Assembly (NCBI GenBank): GCA_016647705.1
Contig: CM028328.1
Location: forward strand, 50,639,647 to 50,703,646
Reading direction: 5' to 3'
DNA from: Eucommia ulmoides
Lineage: Eukaryota; Streptophyta; Magnoliopsida; Garryales; Eucommiaceae
Length of the DNA stretch: 64,000 nt
In this document: positions 24,052-36,838 of the stretch, in pieces
How the letters are laid out: each line of letters begins with the position of its first letter
How positions within the stretch are numbered: the stretch's first letter is position 1
Made by a program: the position numbers and the translations under genes
The notes under the pieces: model-generated
Told to the model about the DNA's origin: nothing
The model's input: the letters and a program-made list of their open reading frames with translations, nothing else
The model's database searches: none

Positions 24052-25327
24052 TGTACTAACCCTAATTAAATTGTTTGGTGATTTATGTCTTAATGGGGAT
24101 CCACTATAAGAAGTGATGAAGAGTTGAAGATGTTCTTGCATTTTATTGGTAATATCTATTGATCAATTTTTATGTGATCCGATAAATTTGGTGTATTTCA
24201 CTTTGAACCCTGTATCTTTAATTATGTTTTTAATTAGTCATTTCGTTTAATTTATCTGTTAAATTGGATAGAATTGGAGTAGATTTTTAAATTTATATTT
24301 TTATTTGATTTTTATTTATTTTAGATTTAGATTGAAGATGAGAGAGCAAAAAAGAGACACGAGAGATAAGAATGACATTAGGCTAAAAATCAAGACTGAT
24401 TAGAAAAATTCATCATGATTCAGCGTCATGATTCACGATTGATTTCTTGGATGATTTAGGCCTCACTAGATAGACAAGCTGAGACAAAGAAGATGAGAGA
24501 GGGTGATAAATGATTAGGTCAGATTCACAGATCTCAATGAATTCGTAAAAAATCATATCGATTCACAAACTCAAATGAATAACGATTACCATCAATGAGG
24601 TCATGTGATCTACTGAAAATAGATGATATAACAATTAGGCAGATTTGGTGAGAGAGAGAAGATTATAGAGTGAGACAGACAGAAAGATAATACCCGAGTG
24701 AAGAGGCCGCAATTGAAATTAGGGATGATTCCATGGATGAGCAATAGAGAAGTTAAGAGAAAGAGACACTCACGATGGCTAGTTGGAGAGAGACGACGGA
24801 TAGGGGTGATGATTGTAACAAGACAACAGAGAGAGCATATACCAAAGAGAAACTAGAAAAGTGGTCAGACAATTGAATTTTACATCAACTCTAATTTTCA
24901 TAAGATAAGTGGATTAGTTTGATCTAATTGTCCATAATATATATATATATATATATACTTTATTACGGTCTTATCTTGTTATATAGATTTAATTCAAATG
25001 ATTTGAGGGGGGGGAGAAAGAGAGACCAAGGGTGAAGTGTGGGGTAAAGACAAAAGTTCCCAGAAATGTGGGGTCAATGTATAAATAAAACGTCCGTGGC
25101 TTTCTAATATCTTCCTACTTCTTTAAGAAATCTAAAATTGCTTTTCGGCCCACATATTATTAAAAGATTGCTACATTGAGGCCCCATTTCTTTTTCTCTT
25201 TTTTCGCGTTGTGCCGATGCAATTATTCATTTAACAACTAAACATGTCCTACACCATTTTTTAGTTTTAGCCCCTTTTTATTTTATTTTATCTTTTTTTT
25301 TTTTTTTTTTTTTTTCTTTTCCACCCG
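24052..25327. other. Intergenic, no gene seen
   Basis: AT-rich with a GA-rich section (24340..24860). An AT dinucleotide run lies at 24938..24958, a long T run near 25290, and no supported coding frame. Confidence 0.55.
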
Positions 25328-25772
25328 CTATACCCTGTTTGGTTACTGTTTCAATTTCCTCATTCATGTTCCCGTTCTAATAATTTTGAAATTAATGTAC
25401 AATAATGGGTTTGATAAATACGTTTCTGTTACCAAAATTTTGGTGGTAATTTAGGATTATTTCATAAATTTTTTAAGAATCTGAAAAACAAAAAATGTTG
25501 AATTTTATTTACTCTCATAAAATTATTTCCACCACCACCCTGTCGGCCACCACCACTCCCCGCCGGCCACTATACATTTAAAGGGAGAAAAAAATTTTTG
25601 TTGCAACCAAATGTGTTTCTTGTTTCTATTCTAAAAAATTAAAAGAAATAATTCCAAAACAATAGTTGTTGCCAAACATGTTTCTATATTCGAAATACTT
25701 CTCATCTATTATATGTCAATTTATAAAAAGTAAAACAAAAAAAAAAACACACTAACCAAATGCCACCTTTAA
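25328..25772. mobile_element. MITE-like element, second copy of the intron 2 family
   Basis: A roughly 445-bp homologue of 15525..15930 in the same orientation, from CCCTGTTTGGTTACTGTTTC to ACACTAACCAAATGCCACC. It has an insertion of GC-richer sequence (CCCGCCGGCCACTATAC) relative to the intron copy. Ends are imperfect inverted repeats. Confidence 0.8.
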
Positions 25773-25847
25773 AACGCGGCCAAACAACCCTCTAGGAAGC
25801 CACACGTGTTTTCCAGCAAGAAAAGTTGATCAAAATGGTTTTTTAAG

Positions 25848-26290
25848 GTGGCGTTTGGTTAGTGTTCCCAATTTTCTCAACCCAACTAGGATGAGTTGGG
25901 TTGAGAATTTTGTTTCCTGCTGGAAACATAATTGTGTTTGATAACGACAATTTTTTTTGTACTGGGAACATAATTGCATTTGGTAATGATATTATTCTAA
26001 AATTGATTTCAGGTGTTTTAGCCAAAAATCCCAAAATCAAGAACTAACCCTATAATTAATTTCATCAAATTCAACCAAAACTCCAATTAGAAGCCAAAAT
26101 CTCCAAATCAATAACTAATCCTACCACTGATTTCATCAAATTCAACCAAATCAAAATCAAAATCAATTCATTGACCGAAATCCAAACCCTAAATCAATTG
26201 ACAAATCAAGATTGAAACCCTAAATCAATTCACAGATCAAAATCGAAATCAAAATTTAGAATGAAATCGAAACCTTAAACCAAGTAACGA
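25848..26290. repeat. MITE-like left end with perfect hairpin
   Basis: Begins GGTGGCGTTTGGTTAGTGTT, the complement of the right end of the preceding element, then a perfect 14-bp-arm hairpin at 25874..25907. 'TTGTGTTTGATAACGA' and 'TTGCATTTGGTAATGA' repeat within it. The rest is CAAATC/AAATCA-rich with partial 65-bp repetition. The right end is unclear. Confidence 0.5.
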
Positions 26291-26299
26291 AATCGATAT

Positions 26300-26680
26300 C
26301 ATTGTAAATAGTTTTTTCTAGTTACATACATGTCTAGTTGTATGTTTAGAATATGTTTTTTTTTTTTTTTTTAATTATATATTATAATGTAAATTGAAAA
26401 GTTGCATGAATGAACTAGAAAAAAAAATACTAACATGTAACTAGAAAAATACAAGAATGTCACTAAAAAGTATACATAAATATACTAAAACATTATACTA
26501 AAAAATATTAATAAAAAATTAGTTGAATATAATTGAAAAAAATCGGCAATCCGCAACCGGAGGTTTGACGACTTACGGCTAGAGTCTAGTGGTCGGTTGT
26601 TGTGAGTTCTTATTTAATTTGAGAGTTTTTATTAATTTGGTATTTTTTAGGACTCCCTTCAAGTATCCCTTCATTATTTT
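26300..26680 (+). repeat. Interspersed repeat, inverted copy of 16383..16915
   Basis: Carries the same TGTAACTAGAAAAA units and GCAACCGGAGGTTTGACGAC...GGCTAGAGT block as the intron 2 repeat, in opposite orientation. Shorter than the intron copy. Confidence 0.6.
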
Positions 26681-28682
26681 GGATTCTCCAATTATTCATA
26701 TCTAGTTTTAATATAATAAACATTATTATTTTTACTTTAAATATATGAAAAAATTATCTGAAAAATAAATAAATAAATTATTTTTGACATATTTCAATAC
26801 CATGGCCTTGCACGACACCACACAGACCCTTCAGAATAATATTTTGATTCGCCATTGAAAGTAAATTTACAGAAGATGGTAAGAGTTGTTCTATTTTCAA
26901 CTTTTAGAAATAAATTTATTTTTATTATTTACAAATTATTTTCAATACCTACCCAACTATACATCTTGAATTTAACTTTTATAATACAAATAGGAGTGTT
27001 AGTAATTTTCTTTTAAATAAGAGAATAAAAAAATAATTTTTTATTAAATAAAAAATGTATATTTTTTTAAAAAAATAAATAAGAAAAAGGTATTTTTTTT
27101 AACACAAAAAAAAAACAAAATAATAATAATGGGTCAAAAGGCCCGACATGTATTTTCTAAATGACATGATTTTGTTTTTTTTTTGCCTTCTACGTAAAAT
27201 AATAGGAGAGGTAAGTGATTAATACTTATAATTTACTTGATTTGATTTTAAGTATGATATCTAATATAAATTTAACATCTAATTAATATTATTCTCAAAT
27301 TAAAAACTTATCTCATAGATTAAAGAAAAACAAGGACAGAAAATATAAGTGACAGGTCAAGGATGGTATACTCCAAATCAAATGAACTCTTAGAAAAAAT
27401 ATAAAAAAAAAACTATTTTTGTAAACCTTGGACAAAAGTGTGAGCCAATTAGCTACCTAATTAGATTCTAATCAATATGGAATCATGGATCCAATGTATC
27501 ATATGTTAAAAAGAAGAGAAACTCTATTAGCACTCCTAAATTCTCCACTTGCACTCCAAATTCACTATTTAACCGGAGGATCTCTCGTGGCATCGTACGT
27601 GGCAAGGTGAGAACCCTGAGAAGATCGTTTGATTGATCAACATCCACCACACATGTTAATTGGGTCGTTTCACTAACCATAGACCAGGAAACACTTGTCT
27701 CTTCACGACCACCGCCCAACAAGCAAAGCTAAGGTATCGCCGACCTCCTTCGTATGACCATTGCCCAAACGGGCAAAGTTGAGAGGTTTGTCACCACGAG
27801 CTCCGTTCCGGCCTCCGCCCAACAACCACTAAGCAGAATCATCAGGCCACCGAAGGAGTTCCTGCGTATTTGTGGACTGAGCCTTACATCTTGATCCTTT
27901 GAGTCAGGCCATGGGCTTCTCTTGGTGAGTCAAAGCACAAGCCCATGTGCCTAAACCATGTCACGCGCCTTCTTATTGGCCACCTAACTGTCAGTTTACG
28001 CTAATTGACTACACTCATGGAATGGTGAATGTAATATGCTTAAAAATGGATGTAGTTAAATTTTATCTAATTTGTAGATAAAATAAATAAAATTACCTAT
28101 TTACCTTAATTTTGATTTTTTTAATCATAAATATTTTAAAAAATAAATAAAAATTAAAATAAATAGACAATTTGGTCTATTTCATGAAAAATGAAAAAAT
28201 CAATTTCATCCATTTTTAAAGTATATATTCCGTTAATTTGAACAGAATTTTTTATTTTTTACTTTATTCAAAAGTAAAAATGGGTAAATTATAATTTTTT
28301 AAAGTAGAAGTCAATAAAATGATAATTAAATAAAATAGAAATATAAAAATAAAATTAATAAAATAAAATGATAATTAAACAAAATAGTGTGATAAAAGTG
28401 TTTCACCCTTATACTAATCATAAATGCTTACACCAACACTAGTATCTACAAGAATATGTTCACATGCATGTAGATCAATCAAAATCCCATTCATTAATTC
28501 TTCTAATTCTTTAAAGAAAAAAAAAAGAAAAAAACTTCTCAATCTCATCATTTACAGCATATTACATTAGGGTCAGAAGCGAAACAGACCCTCCAGAGAT
28601 TTGAAGCCTGTTTTAAATTCAAAAATAAAACCATGATAAATCCAAAAATTAAATTAAAAAAACAAAACAAAAAACAAAGGTT
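26681..28682. other. Intergenic, downstream of the PSI1-like gene
   Basis: No gene supported. 27520..27990 is richer in GC than its surroundings and has a 79-codon minus frame (27483..27722) without recognisable domains, probably old repeat sequence. 28030..28550 is very AT-rich. Confidence 0.5.
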
Positions 28683-30044
28683 TCAACCATTACAGCCAAA
28701 CAAGGCCTTAGCGTTCATCTCTCTTTCGAACCTCCAAATATAGTTGAGGCCCACCAGGAGCTCTGTAATGGCGGCTTCCGTCTTCTCTTGATTCGCTAAA
28801 TACAGAGTCTGTAAAAGCAGAACGTTCGTCTTCGGCGTCACGTTCTGCTGCTCGAAGCTCCTGTCGTTCTGCCATTTGATCATGTTGTGTGCCAACGGCG
28901 ACAGCCATCCCAGGATCTTTCCAAGAGCTTCCCTCCATTCTCCGGCGAGAACAGGGTCGCTCGCCGTGAACCCGACGCCCCTCAGCCTCGCCCTCAACGA
29001 CGACCGCACGCTCCTAGGAAGCATCGAGTATAGATCGTCCCTCGCGTCGACGCCGACCAATTGCGGCGACCTGATCATCTTTTCCAGAACGATTATCAGA
29101 TTCGCGTAGTGCAGAGCGAGGGCGGCGGCGCCGAGAGTTGTCTCCGGTGGTTTGAGTACCTTCGAGTTCGAATCGAAAAACCCGTTTGGTGAGCCTTTTA
29201 ATTCTTGAAGATTCGGGGTTCTGACCAACGGGCCGGAGACGAAATCGACGGAGGTCGAGTTGTCGGAGGGGTGGACGGTGGCGGAAGCAGATAGGCTTCT
29301 CGGCAGAGAAGTTGGGTAGCCATGGTTGATCCCGAAAACAAGCTTGATCCTCGATAGAACGGTGAAGATCGTTCGAACGAGAAGTGAGTTAACGGAGTCG
29401 AAGCTCCGATTCCATAGAGATCTCTCTTTTAAATACTTGATTTCCTGTTTTTGCCACAGAATTTTCTGTTGCAGATCGATGAGCTTCTGTTCTTTAATCG
29501 ACGGCAACGATTTTCTCAGTCCATTTTCCAGCACTGCCAACTCATCCATCTCTCGCCGGAGAGTCCCCGTCGCGGCGACATACCGATCGAGTTTCCTGTT
29601 CTTAGATTCCATTTCCTTGTAGCTCAAAACCCAGTGATTTGAATCGCGACCCGTGTTCGAAAACTCGTCGAACAGCCAATCGAATCGCCGGAGATTCGGG
29701 TCGTTGCAGTTCTTACAGATTCTGGACACGGATTTCGCGATCAGCCGGAGATTCTCCGCCGCCTCAGCGCAGGCGAGTCCGAGGAGGAAGGAATCGTCGT
29801 TGGAGACGATTTTGCGAACCCCTTCAAGCGAAATCGATTCGCTGCGGAGACGTATCATGTTCTTGTCCGACAGAGATTGCCATAGATGGAGCAGCTTCGA
29901 CATGATGCCGGCGATCTCAAAGGCCAAAACGCCGACGTTGGATTTCTTCTTCACCGCCGGCTTAGAGTTCGACGCCGGCGGGGTGGCGCTAAAACTGAGT
30001 GATATCGTTTTCTTTACCTTGATCAGCCATGTTTCGAGAGCCAT
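28683..30044 (-). CDS. DUF3475/DUF668 protein, PSI1-like
   Basis: An intronless frame of 453 residues from MALETWLIK to the stop before 28683. An in-frame upstream ATG at 30104 would add 20 residues; MALETW is preferred because family members begin this way. DUF3475 spans about residues 36-92 (VGVLAFEIAGIMSKLLHLWQ). A charged, probably coiled-coil middle with QQKILWQKQEIKYLKERSLW lies at about 180-210. DUF668 spans about 302-391 (GAAALALHYANLIIVLEKMI to WLSPLAHNMIKW). Known relatives (PROTEIN PSK SIMULATOR) act in plant growth and phytosulfokine-related responses. This copy lacks the Gly2 needed for the N-myristoylation predicted in PSI1, so it belongs to the shorter clade. Opposite-strand frames at 28876..30057 are shadows. 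No break is seen. Confidence 0.9.
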   Translation of the reverse strand: MALETWLIKVKKTISLSFSATPPASNSKPAVKKKSNVGVLAFEIAGIMSKLLHLWQSLSDKNMIRLRSESISLEGVRKIVSNDDSFLLGLACAEAAENLRLIAKSVSRICKNCNDPNLRRFDWLFDEFSNTGRDSNHWVLSYKEMESKNRKLDRYVAATGTLRREMDELAVLENGLRKSLPSIKEQKLIDLQQKILWQKQEIKYLKERSLWNRSFDSVNSLLVRTIFTVLSRIKLVFGINHGYPTSLPRSLSASATVHPSDNSTSVDFVSGPLVRTPNLQELKGSPNGFFDSNSKVLKPPETTLGAAALALHYANLIIVLEKMIRSPQLVGVDARDDLYSMLPRSVRSSLRARLRGVGFTASDPVLAGEWREALGKILGWLSPLAHNMIKWQNDRSFEQQNVTPKTNVLLLQTLYLANQEKTEAAITELLVGLNYIWRFEREMNAKALFGCNG

Positions 30045-30365
30045 GGATTGGGCATAAACACAGGAATTATGAAGATGATGAACAGAATATGGGTTGATGA
30101 TCACTGTTTATGAAGAGTTGGGTTTTAGTGAGAGAGAGAGAGAGAAATAATTGAAGAGTGGAAATGGCGGAGATAAGGATAAATAAAAAGGAAAGAGAGT
30201 ATGAAGATGGAGATTGAGAGCTCGTGGGATGTTGAAAGCATTATAGATATAGTCAAATAAGAACAAGCCAGAGTGAGGAGAGAGGAGAGAGGGAGGTGGA
30301 GGAGAGAGAAAGAGCTTCCATTAAAGAGAGAGAGAGAGAGATTTGTATGATCGGATTCACTGTTC
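30045..30365 (-). promoter_or_regulatory. Promoter and 5' UTR region of the PSI1-like gene
   Basis: On the minus strand this stretch is strongly CT-rich, with two (CT)n runs (complements of the GA runs at 30130..30150 and 30325..30350), as is common around plant transcription starts. A TATATCTATAATG-like word on the minus strand near 30241..30255 is a possible TATA box about 200 bp before the start codon. Confidence 0.45.
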
Positions 30366-30369
30366 TGCA

Positions 30370-32820
30370 TGAAATGAAGTTAAGTGAATATTGAGGAAAA
30401 AATGCTACTGACACTCCCACCTAATATTTTTTTTAACTGGTTAAACTCTAAATTTTTTATAAAAAAAAAAAAAATTACCATTCATATCCAATAATTTAGA
30501 AGTCCATGCACTCCAATGCACTTCTTTTAAATTATTGCAATTGTTAAAAGAGTATTTACTATTATTTTTCTCATTATTTTATTTAAAATCACTAATCTTC
30601 TTTATCATTTACCAAATACATGTTATTTTTTTATTATTTTTTGTCAAACATTATATAGCTCTCCTATAAATTAAAAATTACTAAATTTTTTATTATAATG
30701 ATAATTTTATTCTTAACAATTTAAAAATAATTAAAAAATTAAATTAGGTAAACATCCTTGAAAGGTTTTTTATTATATTTTTCTCCAATATCTTTTTATA
30801 ATAATATCCCTATTTAAAAAATTGTATCTTTTTTGCACATTAATTAGTGGATATATGTTGACTTTTACCTTTGATTGTTAAAGTTAATGAAATAGTTAAC
30901 TGTTGCACAAGTTTTAATTACTAAATGTCGACGAAAATAATGCAGGAGTACAAAGTGCAATTCGATTTGACTATAATAGTGCAAGTTGTAATTAACCCTT
31001 AATAATAATTAATTGGATCGGTACCGTTGTACTTAAAATTAAATCTTGGACCACCAAGTTCTAAAATTATATAGATGAAGCTATGTAGGTGGAGTTGAAT
31101 AGTTTAAAAAGTCTAATAGATACAACGTGAAATTTTAACATATACAATACTAGATTGGTAATTTTTGTAGTCGACATCCCAATATGAGTAGCCACAATGA
31201 TCCCTAATCCATTCGATACAAATATTTACATGTTAGAATGTATTAATTTAATTCATGGTTTTCTTCAGGTAGATAATAAACAATCATAAAGAAAACCAGT
31301 AGTACCTGTATACATGAGATCTTAAGCATTTAAAACTAAATGAATATTTATGTGTGTTTAATAATAAAATTAAACAATCACTTCAAAAATAAGGATTATT
31401 TAAAAATTGTTCAAAATTTTAAGTAATGTGTGATCCAAAGTTATTACTTAATATCATAAAATATCTAATTATTACAACCAGTATTTTACACCAATACTAT
31501 AAAATCTCACAAAAAGAGCTATATACATAAAATTATAGATGAAAAAAATACTAAATTGAGAAAAAAATAAAGAGAGAAAATTGTAGGGAGAGAACACAAA
31601 AGATAATAAAGAATTGCATTATTAATATATTCAGCGCTTAATAAATTTAGCACTTAAAATCCAGCATTTAAAATTTAAGTGTTATCAAACAAATCTAATT
31701 TGTTCGAAACATGCCAATTTAAATATCATTTGATAACACAATTCAACACTTAAAATTGACTGTATTTGATACTTATCAGATTAAATGTATTTGATAATAG
31801 AATCAAGTAACCACTTAAAGTATAAGCATCACCTAAAATTTGTTCAATATTTTAAGTGATCTGTGATTAACTTAAAATCTTCCTAAAATCTCGGAATGGA
31901 CCAGGTTTCAACTAACAATAGCACAAAAATATTTTTTGAGTAAAAATTAGAATTACATAACTCAAATAACTTATTCTCTAATTGGATAGTTTCTGCCTTA
32001 TATCGCATTGCTACTTTAAGTGTTTTTCCTAAATTTTGTATGTATAATTTGATTAGTGAAGTTTTCAACAACATTAGTATCAAACAAACTTCTTGTTTTC
32101 TTTTGAATATTGTCGACTTAATCTTTTTAACTTCTATGATATTCTAGTGTGTGTATATATATATATATATATATTTGTATAAATGTAGGGGGAATGGGGT
32201 TTTGAATACTAGACCTCTTATTATAGAGGTATATTAGATAATTACTGAGGTACAAATGTGACTTAATCTATATGTATATATACGTGTGTGTTTCGATGAA
32301 GATTTGACTACTACAAAGAATGATAATCATTCTAAGGGTCATTCAAATTTATCTAAGCTTCTTTATTTTTTTTTATAAAGTTAATTGGCTAAAAAGTTTA
32401 TGGCCCCCTTTAACATAATGTTGGTGACAACCTTTAAAGAGCATCCATAGTTCAATTTCTGAATTTTGCTGAGATCCTCTAATTCCATTTGGGCTTGCAT
32501 AAATGAGCATACTTGTTTGGATTTAAAACTATCAAATAAATCACAATTTATTATTTTTTTTCATGAATCGAATTGCTCCTTTGGAATATATAAATAGATC
32601 TGACTCTCATAATATTAGTTATATTTCATATTTATAACCTCAATAATTTCTACAAATATATATTCTAAAATTTTAGGATAATTACCATAATCGATTAATT
32701 TAAAGTTTTTATTGTAAAATCACCCAACTAATTATTATATAGTTTTTTTTTTTCATCAACAAATTATGTAGAAATATTTTTCTATTTTTTATGTTTAAAT
32801 CCTGATCATGGATTTTGGAT
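30370..32820. other. AT-rich intergenic DNA
   Basis: No gene supported. 31620..31870 contains repeated 'CACTTAAAAT' and 'TTTGATAACA' words in both orientations, as in small MITEs. A TA dinucleotide run lies at 32154..32174. Confidence 0.5.
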
Positions 32821-32829
32821 CGAATAAAA

Positions 32830-33385
32830 AAATACATTCATGTTGAATTCAATTCAACACGTGTATTTGTTTTAATGATTGAAACCAACTATGTTGAGTT
32901 CAACAGATTAACTCACATTTGCATATTGGTTGTATTTGTTTGGAACGTGATTGGATTTCTAGAAATGATTATGTTGAATATAACACTGAAATACAATGAA
33001 CATGTAAAACGAAACATAATATTATCATGCTGAATATAACATCATATTCCCTCATCTGTCCTTGGCTTTGTATCCAATAAAATACGACTGGTTTGTGCGT
33101 GTTAAATTCAACACAAGTTTCAGATCTTAGTAATCATATTTTTCTAATTAATTGACCGCGTTGAATTCCATATAGATTACTAGATTCAACACAATCGTAA
33201 ATGACTAATTTTAAATTGGGGCAGTTACACATGAATCAAGATAAGAGGGTGAAACTACCAAACAATTTTTTTCTGAGTGGGTTACCAAATAGTCATTTGT
33301 AATTATTTGATTAGATTTGCCCAACAATTACTTGATATATAACTTTCTAAAAAATAGAGATTCAAAATCACTTTATTAAAATCAA
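32830..33385. repeat. Dispersed GTTGAATTCAAC palindromes
   Basis: Words of the type TGTTGAATTCAA, TGTTGAGTTCAACA, TGTTGAATATAACA and TGTTAAATTCAACA occur about seven times before the tandem array at 33390. They look like degraded outlying units of the same repeat. Confidence 0.65.
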
Positions 33386-33389
33386 AATA

Positions 33390-34345
33390 ACTATTATTTT
33401 ACATTTTTTTTCATAAACTAATTATATATTCAGAATTGTCGGAATAATATCTTCAAAATAATATCACATTCATCATTTTTTTCGATAGTTTTCAGATTCG
33501 TGTTACATTCAGCATGATACTTCCAAAATTTTCAATTTTTCAATTTCATGTTACATTCAACATTTTACTTTGGAATTTTCGTAGTTTTTCTTATCGTGTT
33601 GAATTCGATATGGTATTTTTTCATGATTTAATCACATATTCAGATTCGTTTGAATAAGATCTTCAAAATGATATCAGGTTCATTGTTTTACATCAAAATT
33701 TCAAATTCGTGTTACATTCAACATGATACTTCTAGAATTTTTAGTTTTTCAATTTCGTGTTACATTCACCATGCTATTTCGAAACCTTTGTATTTTTTCA
33801 CCTCGTGTTGAATTCAACATAGTATTTTTTTCATGATTTAATTACATATTCACATTCGTCTGAATAAGATCTTAAAAGTGATATCACGTTTATCATTTTT
33901 CATCATAATTTCAGATTCGTGTTATATTCAACATGCTACTTTGGAACCTTCATAATTTTTCACATCATGTTGAATTCAACATAGTATTCTTTTTTCATAA
34001 TTTAATTATATATTTGGATTCATCTGAATAAAATCTTCAAAATGATATCACATTCATCATTTTTCCATTAAAAGTTCAAGTCCATGTTACATTCAACATG
34101 ATACCTGTAGAATTTTTAATTTTCAATTTGTGTTACATTCAACATGCTATTTCAAAACCTTCGTAATTTTTCATATCGTGTTGAATTCAACATGATTTTT
34201 TTTTTATGATCTAATTATATGTTCAGATTCGTCTAAAGAAAATCTTCAAAATAATATCTTATTTATCATTTTTAATAAAAAATTCAGATTCGTGTTACAT
34301 TCAATACATATTTCACATTCGTGTTACATTCAACAAAAAAATTAT
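33390..34345. repeat. 210-bp tandem repeat array
   Basis: Unit starts mark at 33431, 33641, 33851, 34015 and 34224 by the word 'CAGATTCGTCTGAATAA' or a variant. Spacings are 210, 210, 164 and 209, so one unit has lost about 46 bp. Each full unit contains 'CGTGTTACATTCAACATG' twice and 'TGTTGAATTCAACA', a perfect 14-bp palindrome, once. No coding. Confidence 0.9.
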
Positions 34346-36363
34346 TTTCCTATTTAATTGAATGCGATGATAAATCATATATCAAAATATATACACAAAT
34401 GAATTTTGTTTTGAAGCCATGGACTCCTCAATTATAAATTTGTAATTAAATCAAACAAACAATATATAAAAAAAATATTTCGTTATTTTAAGAATGTGGT
34501 TTAATTAATTTGATAATTGTTCTTAATCCTATAAATATGTTCCGTAAATATAGGTCAATGAGTGAATTGCGGAAGGACAATTTTGTCAGTATCTAATTTT
34601 GGATTTGAATTTGTGATTATTCGGTAACACAATTTTGGAAATTGAGGACTATTTGGTTCAATTGGAAAGTTGTGGGATAATTTGGTAGATTTGTGTTCCT
34701 AATAAGACTACCATGTCATCATCCCTTTTAAATTTCTTAAATAATTTAATGTGTTGAATTCAATACCGATTATATTTCTTTCATGCGAAAGATATGATTG
34801 ATATGTCATTTTAAAGTTTTAAAACACACAATCATAATTGTGTAATTTAATCATCTAAAGAACAAAATAAAATTGATTTATTCTCTGATTGCTTGTCAGA
34901 ATTTTTATTATATTCAATTATGGTACATGTTCTTTTTTCGGAATAGATATTTAGAGAATATGTCCACTACCTTTATGTATTGTAGTTGTTTTATTTGAAT
35001 TCAACTTAATAAACAAATTTTAATAACAAGTCAATTCTGAAAATTAGGTTTTTGTCATGCAAAATGCAAAAAAAATAAAAATGAAAATATTATGTTAAAA
35101 AAGTCAACATAATTATTTGGTTTATTTGTAATTAATAGGGATTGATGGATAATTTTTATCCAAAAATTTCTATATGTGAAATTTCATTAATACTATTCTC
35201 ACTTAGTAATTATATTCTTCAACTATTCTCAGCAAAAGAATGGGATTTATTTATTTATAGCAGTTTTTTTGATAGGAATATGTGAACTCAATTCTTTGGT
35301 CAAATAGTTATCATTTTTATTGATATCAATGCCTTTTTTCATGGCTATGTGTGCTCCCCTCCACCCCACCCCACCCCCAGATCGAAACTTCTACCACTTA
35401 CATATTATTATTATTTAAATTTTTCGTTTGCATCCTCGTGTTTTAATTGCGACACACTGTATCCGAAAGTTATTGCTTTGTGTCAGATAACATCGACTTA
35501 AATATTTTCAATAAAAATACTATTCATAAATAATTACAAAAATGACGGAAAATGCTTAGATTCAGATAAGAAATTATACAAAAATGTTGTTCAATTGGAC
35601 TTAATTGACACAAAATGACAACTTTGGGGGGTCTAAGACTCTAAGGGTGCAAATTGTGATTATATCATTAATTATTTCAGATTTTGGTAAACAATCTACG
35701 AAACTAAAATTTTTAGCCTATGCAGTCCACGCTTTACAATAATTTTTTTAATTATCTAAAGTTATTGTAACACATAAAAAATACGATAATTTTTCATGTA
35801 AAGAATTACAGTAATTTTTATGGCGTACAATGATTTTAAATTTTTGCATGTAACTCTAAAATTCTGAAAAAAAATAAAAAAAATACTATAGTACATAGAT
35901 TACATAGATTAAAATTTTAATTTCATGCACTATTCATCAAAAAAAACTCTAACTAATTTTACCGCCACCTTACCCCCACCAACCCCCACAACCCACACCC
36001 TAATGTGTTACATGTTGATGAAAATGCCAACAACATGTAGTGGTATCCTAGTAATGTGGCCAAATTATGGAAGCCATCCAATTTGGTGAGGGCAATAAGA
36101 GATTTGTTTGAGAACATATGGACTAAATCATTTTTTGTTTCATACATATTTGTGTTTAGGCTAATGCCAAATTATCCCATGTTTGGACCACATAAGCCCC
36201 AATTAATTTTGGGAATTTAGAGGAGTTGATGGGACATGTCTAGTACCAAAGACCCCAAAGTGGGCACATAGAAAAATAAAAATTATCAGTAATCATTCCT
36301 CATTTGTTTTTTTATTTTTTTATTGACTTACAAAATTTAATGGGATTTGGGACCCAAAAAAAG
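34346..36363. other. Intergenic, no gene seen
   Basis: AT-rich. A C-rich run lies at 35354..35380. 35940..36260 is less repetitive and has a 62-codon minus frame without recognisable domains. Nothing here supports a gene. Confidence 0.5.
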
Positions 36364-36838
36364 GTTTTGACACTTTGTACTCCTAAAGTTTGACTAAAAT
36401 CTCACTTTGGTCCTCATGATTTCAATTTGAACATATAACACCTTAAAGTTTCTTAATCATACCACTACAGTCTACATTATAATCCCTATTACAATTTTGG
36501 AAGAAAAACAATCATTTACTACGCACTTACCTATTTTTAAGAGATTTTATAAACAATTTCAGACTTTTATTTCTTTCCCATTCTCCTTATATGTGTATGT
36601 GCATGTGTGTGTTTTAGAAATTTTGTAAGAGGGAAAGGAAGAAGTTGGAAATGTCCATTATATCTCCTTAAAAATAGTTTGGTACACTAAAATCTATTGT
36701 TTATCATCCAAAATTGTAATGGAGTTATTGATTTGGACTGAAGTGGGATGATTACAAAATTTCAGGGTGTCGTGTCTTTAAATTGCAACTATGAAGTGAA
36801 ATAATGGTTAAATTTCGGAGATGCAAAGTGTAAAAACC
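36364..36838. mobile_element. MITE-like element with 'CACTTTG' inverted ends
   Basis: Left end GTTTTGACACTTTGTACTCC and right end (complement of GGAGATGCAAAGTGTAAAAAC) form an imperfect terminal inverted repeat continuing over about 30 bp. About 475 bp, no coding capacity. Phrases such as 'CTCACTTTGGTCCTCATGAT' are typical of plant short interspersed DNA elements. Confidence 0.7.

Noticed and set aside
27483..27722. 79-codon minus frame in a GC-richer patch
   Set aside because: No recognisable domain, no splice partners seen, and surrounding sequence looks like old repeats.
28876..30057. Plus-strand frames of 77 to 134 codons
   Set aside because: Shadows of the PSI1-like gene; Arg/Ser-rich readings of its GC-richer codons.
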